Part shown: positions 4,958 to 5,217 of the stretch, piece after piece
How positions within the stretch are numbered: position 1 is the stretch's first letter
How the letters are laid out: every line of letters starts with the position of its first letter
NCBI GenBank assembly: GCA_015657735.1
Contig: SSSX01000735.1
Location: 1 to 5,217 of the forward strand
Direction: 5' to 3'
Source of the DNA: Zoogloeaceae bacterium
GTDB taxonomy: Bacteria; Pseudomonadota; Gammaproteobacteria; Burkholderiales; Rhodocyclaceae
DNA: 5,217 nt
Notes under the pieces: generated by a model
Seen by the model: only the letters and a program-made list of their open reading frames with translations
What the model was told of the DNA's origin: nothing
Database searches by the model: none
Program-made: the position numbers and the translations under genes

Positions 4958-5217
4958 ATGAAATGGCTTGATGACCTTTTCGAGCGAAAAACCCGCAAGG
5001 TGGCGCAGCAGACGTCGCGCCGCGGCGCGCTGATCCGCATCGGAAAACTGATGGTCGGCACCGCCTTCGTGCTGCCGGTGCTGCCCTTCGACCGCACCGC
5101 CCAGGCCGCCGCCGGCGCCGCCCGCAAGGCAGCCAATGCCAAGCCCGGCGATACCGACTGCGAATACTGGCGCTACTGCGCGCAGGACGGCTACCTGTGC
5201 TCGTGCTGCGGCGGCAA
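4958..5217 (+). CDS. aauA: Aromatic amine dehydrogenase, small (beta, TTQ-bearing) subunit; 3' end cut by window edge
   Basis: 86 complete residues are present. The N-terminus is a long leader of the amine dehydrogenase light-chain type: a charged 20-residue region, a twin-arginine motif TSRRGALIRIG (Arg21-Arg22), a hydrophobic core (LMVGTAFVLPVLP) and AQA near residue 50 as likely cleavage site. The mature start DCEYWRYCAQDGYLCSCCGG has cysteines at 68, 74, 81, 83 and 84. The same spacing and the LCSCCGG block occur in Alcaligenes faecalis AADH, while methylamine dehydrogenase has ICDCSGG at that place (both from memory). The two tryptophans that form the tryptophan tryptophylquinone cofactor, and the catalytic aspartate, lie downstream of the window and cannot be checked. 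The missing part should be roughly 90-100 residues, judged from family size. Confidence 0.9.
   Translation, partial: MKWLDDLFERKTRKVAQQTSRRGALIRIGKLMVGTAFVLPVLPFDRTAQAAAGAARKAANAKPGDTDCEYWRYCAQDGYLCSCCGG

Noticed and set aside
1..5217. CRISPR arrays, insertion sequences, transposase or integrase genes
   Set aside because: No regularly spaced repeats, no transposase-like frame and no terminal inverted repeats with target duplication were seen.

Overview
The window holds the start of a periplasmic aromatic amine dehydrogenase (AADH) operon with its divergent regulator. A housekeeping segment lies to the left, containing a transporter tail, a BI-1/YccA-family membrane protein and a tRNA-Ser gene. 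High GC, strong GC3 codon bias in the long genes and the gene content suggest a GC-rich proteobacterium. A betaproteobacterium, perhaps a Rhodocyclales/Azoarcus-Thauera type or an Alcaligenes relative, is my best guess, but the taxonomy is inference.

Layout: 1-143 (+) is the C-terminal tail of a probable MHS-type MFS transporter. 198-246 is a perfect 23-bp hairpin between convergent genes. 262-951 (-) is a seven-helix BI-1/YccA-like protein. 1060-1147 (+) is tRNA-Ser(UGA), with its own promoter and a strong symmetrical terminator at 1153-1190. 1271-2281 (-) is an AraC-family regulator resembling the ethanolamine regulator EutR. 2282-2637 is a 356-bp divergent control region with several repeat elements and a possible leader peptide. 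2638-3792 (+) is aauB, the AADH large subunit. 3792-4331 (+) is aauE, a membrane maturation protein with a CGCGG motif. 4334-4930 (+) is aauD, a membrane-anchored thioredoxin-fold protein with CPVC. 4958-5217 (+) is aauA, the TTQ small subunit, cut by the window edge.

How the genes work together: AauB carries a Sec-type signal peptide. AauA carries a long twin-arginine-like leader and is very cysteine-rich. AauD and AauE are the expected factors for disulfide formation and stability of AauA. The mature alpha2beta2 enzyme would oxidise primary aromatic amines such as phenylethylamine, tyramine or tryptamine to aldehyde plus ammonia, and pass electrons to a periplasmic copper protein or cytochrome c. 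The order B-E-D-A is the conserved core of mau/aau clusters. The large-subunit sequence and the LCSCCGG cysteine block of the small subunit favour AADH over methylamine dehydrogenase. No mauF-like gene lies upstream of aauB. The TTQ-forming tryptophans and any mauG-like gene would lie beyond the right edge. The least explored part is the control region and its pairing with a EutR-like regulator.
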